The notes beneath the pieces were generated by a model. That model was given only the letters and a program-made list of their open reading frames with translations. It ran no database searches and was not told where the DNA came from. The translations under genes and the position numbers were made by a program. Below, one piece after another: positions 26,086-34,931 of a DNA stretch of 64,000 nt (the first letter of the stretch is position 1; every line of letters begins with the position of its first letter). This DNA is from Actinobacteria bacterium UBA2272 (GTDB taxonomy: Bacteria; Actinomycetota; Coriobacteriia; Anaerosomatales; Anaerosomataceae): positions 27,650-91,649 of the forward strand of contig DDXA01000002.1 of NCBI GenBank assembly GCA_002347725.1, in the 5' to 3' direction.

Positions 26086-27488
26086 GACATGACCTCCTCG
26101 GGACCAGTGATCCGATGCGGGTTGGTGTAGACGACGAGCTTGCCACCACGCGCGTAGCCGACGAGCGTGATGCCCGCGCGTTCGGCCACCTCGGCGGCCA
26201 GGTCGGTGACGGCGGTCCGCGATACGACCACGGGGACCTGGGCCTTGGCGGCCTTGACCGCCATCTCGTAACTGATGCGGCCCGTGGTGAGCAGGATCGC
26301 GTCCCGCGTGGGTGTCCGATCGATCCAGGCGCGGCCGAACAGCTTGTCGAGCGCGTTGTGCCGGCCGACATCCTCGCGGACGATCGCGAGAGCGCCATCC
26401 ACGCCCAGTCCGCAGGAGTGCATGCCGCCCGTGTCGCGATACGAAGCCGCTGCCCTGGCAAGCTGACCCATGAGGTCGTAGATCGTCTCCGAACCCACAC
26501 ATACGTCCGAGGAGATCGGCTCGATACCCCGGGCGTGCCCGACCGACGCAAACGTCGTACCCTTGCCGCAACCGGACGTGACGTACCGGCGGCGCTCGGC
26601 GACGTCGGCGGGCGCCTGCTCGGCGCTGCGCACGTAGACGAGCCCGCGCTTGTGGTCCACGTCGACGCTCTCGAGCGCTTCGCGGTCGGTCAGAAAGCCT
26701 TCCGAGAGCAAGAAGCCCGCGCCGAGATCCGTGAGGTCCTCCGGCGTAGCCTGCATCGTAGCGATCTCGTCGTCGTTGAGAAAGACGGTGATGGGTCGCT
26801 CCGAGGGCATCCCTCTCGCGCGGCGCGTGCCGACCTCGATCACGGAGACTCGCGGAGAACCGCCGTCATCGGCCGCCGATGCTTCGTCGCGCGACTCGAG
26901 CAACTCCTCGGGAGTGTTGACGTTGACGAGGCTCCTCAGTCCGGGATCGACCTGGCGAAGGTCGTCGAGCGATACAGTGACCGCCTTGACGGCTGGCAGG
27001 ATCGCCACGAGCCGACGACGGCCAGAGGCGAGTATGCGGCGCGCCTCCGGCAGGCAGCTCGTGTGATAGAGCGCGAGTAGCGGCTCGGGACCCTTCTCGG
27101 AGGCGGGCATCACGACCTGGGCGCCGTCGCGCGCCTCCCACAACGCGGTGATGACCGACGGCTCGAGCCAGGGCATGTCAGCTGCAACGGCGAGCACCCA
27201 CTCGGTGTCGGCTGCTGCAAGCGCGGTCACCAGTCCGCCGAGCGGTCCCTGGTAGGCGACCTCGTCGGTCAGCACCCGCACCGAGTCCGGGAGGTCAGCC
27301 TCGGCGATCGCCTCCGGCCGGTTCGTGACCACCATGACGTGCTCGCACACCTGCGCGGTCACCTCGGCCACACGCCGCACGAGCGGTTCGCCGTCGAAGA
27401 GCAGGAGCGTCTTGTCGACGCCCATCCGCTGCGATCGCCCGCCCGCCAGTACGGCGGCGGTGACCGGTATCCGGTTGTCTGCGTGCAC
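26082..27488 (-). CDS. MobA-FdhD fusion protein
   Basis: Residues 1-~205 are MobA (AAVLAGGRSQRMGVDKTLLLF, VVTNRP, PLGGLVTAL, VAADMPWL), which attaches GMP to Moco. Residues ~225-465 are FdhD (ITVFLNDDEIATMQATPEDLTDLGAGFLLSEG, TSGCGKGTTF, TGGMHSCGL, EDVGRHNALDKLFG, LLTTGRISYEMAVKAAKAQVPVVVS), the sulfur carrier that activates formate dehydrogenase. The usual second FdhD Cys in the CxxC loop is absent (SGCGKG). Start GTG 27488 has GGAGG five bases upstream and was chosen over the ATG at 27500. Confidence 0.9.
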   Translation of the reverse strand: MHADNRIPVTAAVLAGGRSQRMGVDKTLLLFDGEPLVRRVAEVTAQVCEHVMVVTNRPEAIAEADLPDSVRVLTDEVAYQGPLGGLVTALAAADTEWVLAVAADMPWLEPSVITALWEARDGAQVVMPASEKGPEPLLALYHTSCLPEARRILASGRRRLVAILPAVKAVTVSLDDLRQVDPGLRSLVNVNTPEELLESRDEASAADDGGSPRVSVIEVGTRRARGMPSERPITVFLNDDEIATMQATPEDLTDLGAGFLLSEGFLTDREALESVDVDHKRGLVYVRSAEQAPADVAERRRYVTSGCGKGTTFASVGHARGIEPISSDVCVGSETIYDLMGQLARAAASYRDTGGMHSCGLGVDGALAIVREDVGRHNALDKLFGRAWIDRTPTRDAILLTTGRISYEMAVKAAKAQVPVVVSRTAVTDLAAEVAERAGITLVGYARGGKLVVYTNPHRITGPEEVMS

Positions 27489-27549
27489 ATCTACCTCCAT
27501 CGCGAGTGCCGGCCCGCGAGCGGCGCGCCTCGTGGGCGCAGCTCCCGTA

Positions 27550-28653
27550 TCATACCCCGCCGGGTACACCACGGGCAGCAACGCGGACGGCCGTGGCCTT
27601 GAACACGGCGGTCACGCCCACTCCCGTCTCCAGACGCAGGTCGGTGACGGCCTGTCGCGATACGCGGGCAGCCATGCGGACCCGTCCTGCTTCGACGACC
27701 ACGCGATACGTGGCGCCTGAGTGTGTGAGTTCGACGACCACAGCCTCGATCCGGTTGCGTGCCGAGGACGGTGGCAGCAAGGCGCGTGCCTCGAACAGCG
27801 TCACGTCCTCGGGGCGCACCGCCACGAGGACCTCCGCACCGACCGGTACCCCGGACACGGCATAGACGTCGATTCCGTCGCAGTCCACGCGCGCGACCCC
27901 GTCCTCGCTTTCTGCCACGATGCCAGAAAGCGCAGGCTCCATGCCCAGGAAGGCGGCGGTCCACTCGTCGGCGGGCAGGCCGAAGACGTCCTCGACGCGG
28001 CCATGGGCGATGATGCGCCCGGCGTTCATGACCGCGACGTCGTCGGCGATCACCTGCGCTTCGTCCTGGTCGTGCGTGACGTAGAACGTGGTGGTCCCGG
28101 TTTCGCCCAGGATCCGGGCGAACTCGCGGGTCAGCCGCCACTTCAGGAGCGGATCGAGGGATGCGAGCGGCTCGTCGAGCAGGAGCACGCGCGGCTGGAG
28201 GACGAGCGCGCGGGCAAGTGCAACGCGCTGCGCTTCGCCGCCGGACAGAGTGAGCGCCGAGTTGGCCTCCCAGCCGCCGAGACCCACCCGCTCGAGTGCC
28301 GCGGCGACCCGCGTTGACGCCGCCGTTCCGCCCACACCACGCAGCTTGAGACCGTAGGCGACATTCTCGCCCACCGTGCCCTTGAACAGGTACGGGCGCT
28401 GGAACGCCGCCGCCATCACCATGCGCGCGTCGCGGTCGCGGTGCGTGACTGCCCGCCCGTCGAGTTCCACCGTACCCTCGTCGGCACGCTCGAGCAGGCC
28501 GAGGATCGACAGCAACGTCGACTTGCCCGAACCCGACGGCCCGAGAAGCGCAAGCGTACGGCCGGGCGCCAGTTCGAGCCGGTCGACGTCGAGCACCATA
28601 CGTCCGCGATACGACTTGCGGATCCCTGTGGCCGTGAGGGTCGCCGCGTCCAC
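27550..28653 (-). CDS. Tungstate/molybdate ABC transporter ATP-binding protein
   Basis: The 367-residue protein has Walker A GPSGSGKST, signature LSGGEAQRVALARAL, Walker B RVLLLDEP, and a C-terminal TOBE-type domain (VLVAVRPEDVTLF; SARNRIEAVVVELTHSGATYRVVVEAGRVRMAARVSRQAV) that may bind oxyanion. The GTG at 28653 follows the permease stop by one base; GAGAGG seven bases ahead serves as ribosome site. Partners are the two genes upstream. Confidence 0.93.
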   Translation of the reverse strand: MDAATLTATGIRKSYRGRMVLDVDRLELAPGRTLALLGPSGSGKSTLLSILGLLERADEGTVELDGRAVTHRDRDARMVMAAAFQRPYLFKGTVGENVAYGLKLRGVGGTAASTRVAAALERVGLGGWEANSALTLSGGEAQRVALARALVLQPRVLLLDEPLASLDPLLKWRLTREFARILGETGTTTFYVTHDQDEAQVIADDVAVMNAGRIIAHGRVEDVFGLPADEWTAAFLGMEPALSGIVAESEDGVARVDCDGIDVYAVSGVPVGAEVLVAVRPEDVTLFEARALLPPSSARNRIEAVVVELTHSGATYRVVVEAGRVRMAARVSRQAVTDLRLETGVGVTAVFKATAVRVAARGVPGGV

Positions 28654-28654
28654 G

Positions 28655-29362
28655 TCAGGTCCTCTCGAACCGGTCGGCGGAGTGCTGTCCCGCAGCAAGC
28701 AGCACGTTCACGAGAAAGATGAGCCCGAGGAGCACCGCCGAGAGTGCAAGCGCCGGCCCGTACTTCCCCATTCGCGTGAACTGCACGATCGCCGTCGTCA
28801 TGACGCGCGTGCTGCCCTCGAGATTGCCGCCGACCATCGTCACGGCGCCGACCTCGCTGATGATCTGGCCGAACCCGGCCGCCACGGCCGCGACCAGGCC
28901 CAGGCGCGCCTCGGCCAGTGTGAGAATCGCCTCGTGGATGCGCGAGGCGCCGAGCGAGCGGGCCTGCAGCCGTACTTCGCGCGGAACGGCGCCGACGGCT
29001 GCCGCGGTCACGGCCGCCACAATCGGGAGCGCGATGATCACTTGCGCCATGACCATCGCGGGTCGTGTGTAGAGCAAGTCGAGGTCGCCGAGGGGGCCCC
29101 GCCTCGACAGCGTCATCGCCACGATCAGGCCCACCGCAACGGGGGGCAGGCCCATACCGGTGTTGGCGATGGTGATGAGCAGGCGTCTTCCGACGAACCG
29201 GCGCGTGCCGAGGAAGAAGCCTGCGGGGATCCCGAGGAACAGCGAGAAGAAGACAGCCGTGCCGGAGGTCTGAAGGGAGGTCCAGACGATGCCCCACACG
29301 TCGATGGTGCCCTGCGAGAACGCGGCGATCCCGTCGCGCAGCGCATCGGCGAAGATCTGCAT
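28655..29362 (-). CDS. Tungstate-type ABC transporter permease
   Basis: The 235-residue membrane protein has the binding-protein-dependent transport motif EAILTLAEARLGLVAAVAAGFGQIISEVGAVTMVGGN (EAA-loop type) and six hydrophobic segments. Its features (GLPPVAVGLIVAM) match TupB/WtpB-like permeases. It imports tungstate or molybdate for cofactor synthesis by the genes downstream. Confidence 0.92.
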   Translation of the reverse strand: MQIFADALRDGIAAFSQGTIDVWGIVWTSLQTSGTAVFFSLFLGIPAGFFLGTRRFVGRRLLITIANTGMGLPPVAVGLIVAMTLSRRGPLGDLDLLYTRPAMVMAQVIIALPIVAAVTAAAVGAVPREVRLQARSLGASRIHEAILTLAEARLGLVAAVAAGFGQIISEVGAVTMVGGNLEGSTRVMTTAIVQFTRMGKYGPALALSAVLLGLIFLVNVLLAAGQHSADRFERT

Positions 29363-29392
29363 CGGGGTACTCCCTCCTCCTCCGTGCCCGCC

Positions 29393-30277
29393 CTACTCCG
29401 CGTTCGGGAAGAACAGCGGCGCACCGAACGTCTCGACACCATACGCACCGATGACTGCCTGGCCCTCGGCCGAGGTCACCCACTCCATGAACGCCCGGGC
29501 GCCATCGGGGTTGCGCGCATCGGTCACCGGAATCACACCGTACTGGTTGAGCAGACCCTCGTCACCCTCGCGGACGATCGCCAGATCGAGCGCTTCGAGC
29601 ATCGACAGGTACGTGGCGCGGTCGGAGAGCGTGTACCCCTGTTTCTCGGAGGCGATCTTGAGCGTCTCGCCCATACCCTGACCGCTCACCAGATACCAGT
29701 CACCGGCCGGCTCGATCCCGGCCGACTCGAAGAGCTTCTTCTCCTTCTTGTGCGTGCCGGAGTCGTCGCCGCGAGACACGTACGCGGCCTCGCCGGACGC
29801 GATCGCGGTCATGGCCGCGTTCAGGTCGACCGCTGCGCCGACGCCGGCGGGATCACCCTCCGCCCCAACGAAGACGAAGTCGTTGTAGCAGACGTCGCGG
29901 CGTTCGGTTCCAAATCCCTCGGCTACGAACGTCTCCTCGTCGGCTTTGGCGTGGACGAGCAGAACGTCGGCATCCTTGTTGCGGCCCATCTCGAGGGCCT
30001 CACCGGTACCGACAGCGATCACCTCGACCGCGTACTCAGGGTATGCGGCCTCGAACGCGGGAATCAGGTCGTCGAAGAGGCCGGAGTCCTGCGTGGAGGT
30101 CGTGGATGCCAGGATGACACGGGTCGGCTCGGTCGCTGGTTCCCCTGCCTCTCCCCCGGGTGCATCCGTCGCCGCGTCGGGTTGGCTGGCGCAGGCCGTG
30201 AGCGAGAACACGACGGCGAGGCCGAGGACCGATGCGAGTAGGGCACGAAACACAGGCAAGCGCGTGCGGTCTGTCAT
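29393..30277 (-). CDS. tupA: Tungstate-binding lipoprotein (TupA-like)
   Basis: A lipoprotein signal (FSLTACAS) precedes the binding domain, which starts VILASTTSTQDSGLFDDLIPAFE. The TTSTQDSGL motif is the oxyanion-binding signature that distinguishes TupA (tungstate-selective) from ModA. The protein has 294 residues. It is the first gene after a ~210-bp leader. Preference for tungstate is inferred from this motif and would suit W-dependent formate dehydrogenase or aldehyde oxidoreductases. Confidence 0.92.
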   Translation of the reverse strand: MTDRTRLPVFRALLASVLGLAVVFSLTACASQPDAATDAPGGEAGEPATEPTRVILASTTSTQDSGLFDDLIPAFEAAYPEYAVEVIAVGTGEALEMGRNKDADVLLVHAKADEETFVAEGFGTERRDVCYNDFVFVGAEGDPAGVGAAVDLNAAMTAIASGEAAYVSRGDDSGTHKKEKKLFESAGIEPAGDWYLVSGQGMGETLKIASEKQGYTLSDRATYLSMLEALDLAIVREGDEGLLNQYGVIPVTDARNPDGARAFMEWVTSAEGQAVIGAYGVETFGAPLFFPNAE

Positions 30278-30489
30278 GTGGTTCTCCTTTCCGAGTGCGG
30301 GAGGCAGGAGCGTTTCCGACTCCTACCCTGTCGGTCTCGCGTCCAATGGCGGTGACCAACCGCGGTAGGCGCACGAGACTCGGAGATATGGACCGCGGGG
30401 CCCCCGCGGCATGTGGTCAGGATAGCCTGCGCGCCGGAGCATCTCAAGCCCGGCGACTCCGGATGCCCGACGTGCAGCCGGCGCGCGAC
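30278..30489 (-). promoter_or_regulatory. Leader of the tup-moco operon with two stem-loops
   Basis: This non-coding gap between lysR and tupA holds two hairpins: CCGCGGG-N3-CCCGCGG (30393-30409) and GCAGGAG-N9-CTCCTAC (30304-30326, G-U allowed), the second just upstream of the ribosome site (AAAGGAG). The layout would suit a cofactor riboswitch or attenuator for Moco/Tuco (Rfam Moco_RNA). I cannot confirm it by eye. Confidence 0.4.
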
Positions 30490-31377
30490 CTACAGCGCCT
30501 CGCGAAGGTGGTTGGCGAGCGCCTCGCTCGCACGCGTCAGCGTGCGGCGCGGCAGCACGAGAAAGAGCTCGCGTGCCACGGGGAAACCGGCACCGGCGAT
30601 CTCGGCGACGGTGCCGAGGTCGATCGCCTTGCGTGCGACCTGCTCGCTCACGATCCCGAGACCCATGCCGCCCTCGACCGCGCTGACGATCGCCTCGTTC
30701 GTCCCGAGTTCCATCACAACCTCGAGCTCGGCGGGGTCGACGCCGCTTCGCCTGATCATGTCCTCGGCGGCCATCCTGGTCCCGGAGCCACTCTCCCGCA
30801 CGATGAACGGCTCGCCGGTCAGATCGCCGAAGGCCAGCTTCTCACGCGACGCCATCGGATGGCCGGCCGGGCAGATCAACACGAGGTCGTCGCTGCCGAG
30901 TTGCTCGTAGTGCACGCGCGCGCCATGCACCTCGGCGCCGGTCATCCCGAGATCGGCCGTCCCGCCCTCGACGTGCTCGACGACCTCGGTGGTGTCGTGC
31001 ACTCGCAACGTGACGCCGACTTCGGGGTACTCTGCGAGGAAACTACCCAGCAGGCGCGGCAGCACGTACTGGCCGGGCGTGGTGCTCGCAGCAATCGTCA
31101 ACCTGCCCGTGACCGTATCCGAAAGCGCCTCGAGAGAGGTGTGTGCAGCCTCGATCTCGGCGAGTATCTTGCGGGCATGTGGTAGGAGCGCGCGCCCCGC
31201 CTCGGTGACCTCTACCTTACGGTAGCCGCGATCAAGGAGCGTCGCGCCCATGTCGGCTTCGAGTGCCTGGATCTGCATGGTCACCGCCGGCTGCGAGACT
31301 CCGAGCAACCGCGCCGCCTCCGAGAACGAATGGTGGTCGACCACGGCGACGAAGGTTCTCAGCTGGGTGACGTTCAC
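30490..31377 (-). CDS. LysR-family transcriptional regulator
   Basis: From GTG 31377 (GAGGAG six bases upstream) the protein has 295 residues. An N-terminal winged helix (TQLRTFVAVVDHHSFSEAARLLGVSQPAVTMQIQALEADMG) and a periplasmic-binding-type effector domain (PFIVRESGSGTRMAAE) are typical. It precedes tupA in the same orientation and probably controls the transport/cofactor operon; the SGSGTR pattern recalls the CysL/CysB-type subgroup that responds to oxyanions or sulfur compounds. Confidence 0.9.
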   Translation of the reverse strand: MNVTQLRTFVAVVDHHSFSEAARLLGVSQPAVTMQIQALEADMGATLLDRGYRKVEVTEAGRALLPHARKILAEIEAAHTSLEALSDTVTGRLTIAASTTPGQYVLPRLLGSFLAEYPEVGVTLRVHDTTEVVEHVEGGTADLGMTGAEVHGARVHYEQLGSDDLVLICPAGHPMASREKLAFGDLTGEPFIVRESGSGTRMAAEDMIRRSGVDPAELEVVMELGTNEAIVSAVEGGMGLGIVSEQVARKAIDLGTVAEIAGAGFPVARELFLVLPRRTLTRASEALANHLREAL

Positions 31378-31463
31378 GCGCGGCTCCTCTGCGACCGTGG
31401 TCCGATGTTTCAATGCTACCCCAGCGCGCGGTGTTTGCGGCAGTGGCCGATGTGGGACACTAT

Positions 31464-31490
31464 GGTAAGTGAGAAGCATTCTCACTTACC
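31464..31490 (+). promoter_or_regulatory. Perfect 27-bp palindromic Fur/Zur-type operator
   Basis: GGTAAGTGAGAA-GCA-TTCTCACTTACC is a perfect 12-bp inverted repeat with a 3-bp spacer. Its core TGAGAA-GCA-TTCTCA resembles the actinobacterial Zur box. It lies 39 bp upstream of the fur-like start and in the divergent gap to lysR, so it probably autoregulates the metal-uptake operon. Confidence 0.85.
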
Positions 31491-31528
31491 TCTCTTCTGA
31501 AGCAGCGCCTATCCGGAAGGCTGATAGC

Positions 31529-32020
31529 GTGGCTCATGCACGGCAGCCCCACCACGACCGTCTCGCCGCATCGTCCGTGCGCCCTTCGCCGGACTGGCCC
31601 GATGCCGCCCACGCGCTCTATGGTCCTGCGCGGATGAGCGCACAGCGAGCGCTCATCGCCGAGGAGGTCATGGCCTTCCCTGGTGCATTCACCGCAGAGG
31701 ACCTCCACCGTACGGTCGGCCGTCGTGCCGAGGGTGTAGGACTCGCGACCGTCTACCGGGCGCTGGCCGCGATGCAGGAGGCCGGTGCGATCGCATCCGT
31801 GGGCGAGCGTGACGGGTCGGCACTGCTCGCACGCTGCGGCCGCGACGATCATCATCACCACCTCGTGTGCACTACATGCGGAACCGTCGTGGGCGTGGAG
31901 TGCCCGCTCGACCACGCCGCGCTCAAGGCCGCAACGCGTGAAGGACACCTCGTCACCCGTCACGAGATCACGCTCTACGGCGTCTGCGCCGGGTGCCGCG
32001 ACCGGAAAGATGCGGGCTGA
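31529..32020 (+). CDS. Fur-family metalloregulator (Zur/Nur-like)
   Basis: From GTG 31529 (GGAAGG nine bases upstream) the protein has 163 residues. The N-terminal winged helix (LIAEEVMAFPGAFTAEDLHRTVGRRAEGVGLATVYRALAAMQEAGAI) is followed by the metal region: CGRDDHHHHLVCTTCGTVVGVECPLDH and a C-terminal CAGC that completes the structural zinc site. It has an additional His-rich N-terminus. Its stop overlaps the cbiM ATG (TGATG). It should repress the uptake operon through the palindrome upstream; zinc is the likeliest metal, nickel or cobalt the alternative. Confidence 0.92.
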   Translation: MAHARQPHHDRLAASSVRPSPDWPDAAHALYGPARMSAQRALIAEEVMAFPGAFTAEDLHRTVGRRAEGVGLATVYRALAAMQEAGAIASVGERDGSALLARCGRDDHHHHLVCTTCGTVVGVECPLDHAALKAATREGHLVTRHEITLYGVCAGCRDRKDAG

Positions 32021-32862
32021 TGTCGCATATCCACATTCCCGACGGCGTGTTGCCCTGGTGGCTGTGGCTCAGCGGATGGCTGCTCGCACTCGGCTTGCTC
32101 GCGGTCGCGTCGCGCATGGCGACGGGGGCCGGTTCCCGGCGCGCCGTGCCGCTCATCGGCGCGGTCTCGGCTCTCGTACTCGTCTCGATGTCGAGCGAGA
32201 TCGTCCCGCTCGCGTACCACATCAACCTCACCGTGATCGCCGGCGTACTGCTGGGTCCATGGCTGGGCGCCATCTCGGCGTTCATCGTCGTGCTCGTGCT
32301 CGCTCTGCTCGGTCACGGCGGCGCCACGGTGGTGGGTCTGAACACGCTCGTGATCGCGACGGAGATGACGCTCGGCTGGGCGCTCGTGCGCGGCGGGCTG
32401 CGGCTGCTCGGTCACAAGCGCGTCCGGCCGGTGGCAGCGATCTCCACCGTGATCACGCTTGCAATCACCACGACCATGCTCGTGGGCATCGTCGCACTCG
32501 CCGGCACCGGAGCCACTGCACGCGAGACCGGCGCGCTTGATGCCGAGACGCTCGAGTTCCGCAACCCCTTCGGCGACGGGGTCTTCACCATAGGGCTACT
32601 CGGCGACGGGCACGACCACGCTGGCGAGACCGAGGAGGAGCACGCGGCGCACGCCGACGATGACCATGACGAGGCCGGCGGCCTTTCGGTAAAGCGCTTC
32701 GCGGCCGTCGTGTACACCCTCGGGCCGTTCGGTTGGGTGCTTGAGGCGCTCGTGACGGCTGCCATACTCGGCTACGTCGCCCGCGTCCGGCCGTCGCTCG
32801 TCTACGGCACGCCCGCTGCCGAGTACCGCGTCCGCTACGGCGACGAGCACGGAGGCCACTAG
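32020..32862 (+). CDS. cbiM: ECF metal transporter, CbiM-like substrate-binding membrane protein
   Basis: The 280-residue protein begins MSHIHIPDGVLPWW. HIPDG is the metal-binding N-terminus of CbiM/NikM, but here it has three extra residues ahead of the usual MHIPDG. About seven membrane segments follow. A cytoplasmic or external loop, GDGHDHAGETEEEHAAHADDDHDE, is rich in His and Asp and could gather metal. It takes the role of CbiM plus the CbiN-like helix at the C-terminus (FGWVLEALVTAAILGYVARV). Confidence 0.9.
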   Translation: MSHIHIPDGVLPWWLWLSGWLLALGLLAVASRMATGAGSRRAVPLIGAVSALVLVSMSSEIVPLAYHINLTVIAGVLLGPWLGAISAFIVVLVLALLGHGGATVVGLNTLVIATEMTLGWALVRGGLRLLGHKRVRPVAAISTVITLAITTTMLVGIVALAGTGATARETGALDAETLEFRNPFGDGVFTIGLLGDGHDHAGETEEEHAAHADDDHDEAGGLSVKRFAAVVYTLGPFGWVLEALVTAAILGYVARVRPSLVYGTPAAEYRVRYGDEHGGH

Positions 32863-33659
32863 TGGACGTCACCGCCGTCGACCGCTCCGCCGTACTCGGG
32901 GACACGCTCCTGCACCGGGCCGCACCGGCCAGCAAGCTCGTGAGCGCGGGGCTGCTCCTCGGCGCTATCGTGACGGTGAACGACCCGCTCGTAGCGGCCG
33001 GGCTCGCGCTCTCACTCGTCGGCGCAGGGGCGGCGGTCAGACTGCCGCTGCGCCAGATGTTGCCGCTCGCGCTGTATCCCGCGCTCTTCGCAGTCGTCTT
33101 CGCGTTCGCAGCCGCGCCGGGACCCGCCACCGGAGCGCTGTTCGTCCTCAAAGCCGTCACGGCAGCGCTCACTGTGGTCACGCTGATGTTCTCGACCCCG
33201 TATCCGCAGGTCTTCGCGCCGATTCAGCGCATCACGCCGACGATCGTCGGAGATGCGCTGCTCATGACGTACCGTTCGCTGTTCATCCTCGCCGAGAAGT
33301 TCAGCGACCTGCTGCGCGCGGTGCGCCTGCGCTCCGGAGTCTCCGCGCGCCAGCCGGTGCGCGCCGCGCGCGCCACTGCACGCGCGCTCGGCGGACTGCT
33401 TCTGTACTCGCTCGACCTCTCGCAACGCGAGTACGACATCCTGCGTCTGCGTGGCTACGAGGGCGGGATGCGCGTCAGGCGTCAGGTGAGCACCGACCGC
33501 TCGGCCGACGCTGCGGCACTGCTGTATGCGGCGCTCATCCTGGCCGTTGTCGTCGTGTTCCGCGCGCTGCCGCACGAACTCGGCGGCTACGCCTGGCTGG
33601 TGACCGTCGTCGGTGCGGTCGACCTCGCCACCGGGCTCAGAATCGGACGGAGGACCTAG
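32862..33659 (+). CDS. cbiQ: ECF transporter T component, CbiQ-like
   Basis: The 265-residue membrane protein has the T-component ARG/ARA-type motif near AVRLRSGVSARQPVRAARATARA and the second coupling region YDILRLRGYEGG. These form the helices that contact the ATPase. The GTG start at 32862 overlaps the stop of cbiM by one base. Confidence 0.92.
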   Translation: MDVTAVDRSAVLGDTLLHRAAPASKLVSAGLLLGAIVTVNDPLVAAGLALSLVGAGAAVRLPLRQMLPLALYPALFAVVFAFAAAPGPATGALFVLKAVTAALTVVTLMFSTPYPQVFAPIQRITPTIVGDALLMTYRSLFILAEKFSDLLRAVRLRSGVSARQPVRAARATARALGGLLLYSLDLSQREYDILRLRGYEGGMRVRRQVSTDRSADAAALLYAALILAVVVVFRALPHELGGYAWLVTVVGAVDLATGLRIGRRT

Positions 33660-33660
33660 G

Positions 33661-34551
33661 ATGCACGAACATGCGCACGACCACGGCCCGCTCGCGGGCG
33701 CCAAAGAGGTGGTCAGGATCAGCTGCGTCCGGCACACGTACGAAGACGGCACGAGCGTTCACCTGTGCGGGCTGGACTTCCTCGCGCACGCTGGCGCACG
33801 CGTGGCCGTCCTCGGCCCCAACGGCTCGGGAAAGACAACGATGCTCTTCCACATCCTCGGCCTGCTCAAGTCGCAGGAGGGTGAGGTCCGGGTCTTCGAC
33901 GTCTCCCCCGCCGACGAGTGGCCCGCGATCCGCAGGCGTATCGGCGTTGTGCTCCAAAACGTCGACGAGCAACTGCTCGCACCCACGGTCATAGACGACG
34001 TGGCCTTCTCGCCACGGCAGTACGGCCTGCCCGAGGACGAGGCGCTCGAGGGCGCACACCGCGCCCTCGGCATGCTCGGCATCGATCACCTCGCCGATCG
34101 GGTGCCACACAACCTGTCGGGCGGCGAGAAACGTAAGGTCGCGCTCGCCGGCGCGCTCGTGATGGACCCCGATCTGCTCGTCCTCGACGAGCCGTTTGAA
34201 GGCCTCGACCCCGCTTCGCGCACCTCGCTGCTGGACCTCCTGAGCACGCTGGCACGCGAACGCGGCATGACGATCATCATGTCCACGCACGACATCGACG
34301 CGGTGCCCGAGTTCGCCGACTACGCATACGTGCTCGCGCCCGGCGGTAGGATTGCCGTCTACGGCACGCCGGAAGAGCTCTTCGCGAGTGCCGACGTGTT
34401 AGCCGAGGGCAATATCAAGCCGCCCATCCTGGCGGAGCTCTTCGCGCGGCTGCGTGAGCGCGACCCCGGTGCGCCCGCGCCAGCGCTCTCGGTGTCCGAA
34501 GCCGTCGATGCGCTGGCCGACTGGAAGAGCTGCGCCGAGCGATTGCCGTGA
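33661..34551 (+). CDS. cbiO: ECF transporter ATPase, CbiO-like
   Basis: The ATPase has Walker A GPNGSGKTT, signature LSGGEKRKVALAGAL, and Walker B LLVLDEPFEGLDP. The N-terminus MHEHAHDHGPL is His-rich, an unusual feature that could bind the imported metal in the cytosol. The protein has 296 residues and ends two bases before the convergent DUF6812 gene. Confidence 0.93.
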   Translation: MHEHAHDHGPLAGAKEVVRISCVRHTYEDGTSVHLCGLDFLAHAGARVAVLGPNGSGKTTMLFHILGLLKSQEGEVRVFDVSPADEWPAIRRRIGVVLQNVDEQLLAPTVIDDVAFSPRQYGLPEDEALEGAHRALGMLGIDHLADRVPHNLSGGEKRKVALAGALVMDPDLLVLDEPFEGLDPASRTSLLDLLSTLARERGMTIIMSTHDIDAVPEFADYAYVLAPGGRIAVYGTPEELFASADVLAEGNIKPPILAELFARLRERDPGAPAPALSVSEAVDALADWKSCAERLP

Positions 34552-34552
34552 A

Positions 34553-34798
34553 CTACTCCTCGACGGGGAAGATCGCGCTGATCGCCTCTCGGGCCACCAC
34601 GATGAACGGCGGCGAGGCGACCAGCCGGTCGTCCTCGACGCGGTGGATCGTCGCGCTCGTGATCGCATAGAAGTCCTTGTTCTTGCTGTTGAGCGAGTCC
34701 GTGAGCCGCGCCCCCTGGATGATGTGCATCTCGCCCTCGATGCGATGGTCCTTGGTGATGATCATGACGCGGATGGTGTCCTTCTTGGTTATGGCCAT
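34553..34798 (-). CDS. Small conserved protein of DUF6812 type
   Basis: From ATG 34798 (GGGAGG upstream) the protein has 81 residues: KDTIRVMIITKDHRIEGEMHIIQGARLTDSLNSKNKDFYAITSATIHR and IVVAREAISAIFPVEE. I know this pattern as DUF6812, a small beta-rich domain. The function is unknown. Confidence 0.7.
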   Translation of the reverse strand: MAITKKDTIRVMIITKDHRIEGEMHIIQGARLTDSLNSKNKDFYAITSATIHRVEDDRLVASPPFIVVAREAISAIFPVEE

Positions 34799-34931
34799 AT
34801 GCGCATCCTCCCCATGGCGGCTGTCCATGCCCGTGCGCAAGGCCGAACGTGACCGCCCTGTTCTGTACGCGACTCCGGACAACCGGGTGCATACCCATTC
34901 CGGCACACTGTGCGCGGCCTGACACGCCGCC

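Noticed and set aside
28376..30241. A 621-residue plus-strand open frame
   Set aside because: It is antisense to the tup transporter genes, has low-complexity charged composition typical of a high-GC shadow frame.
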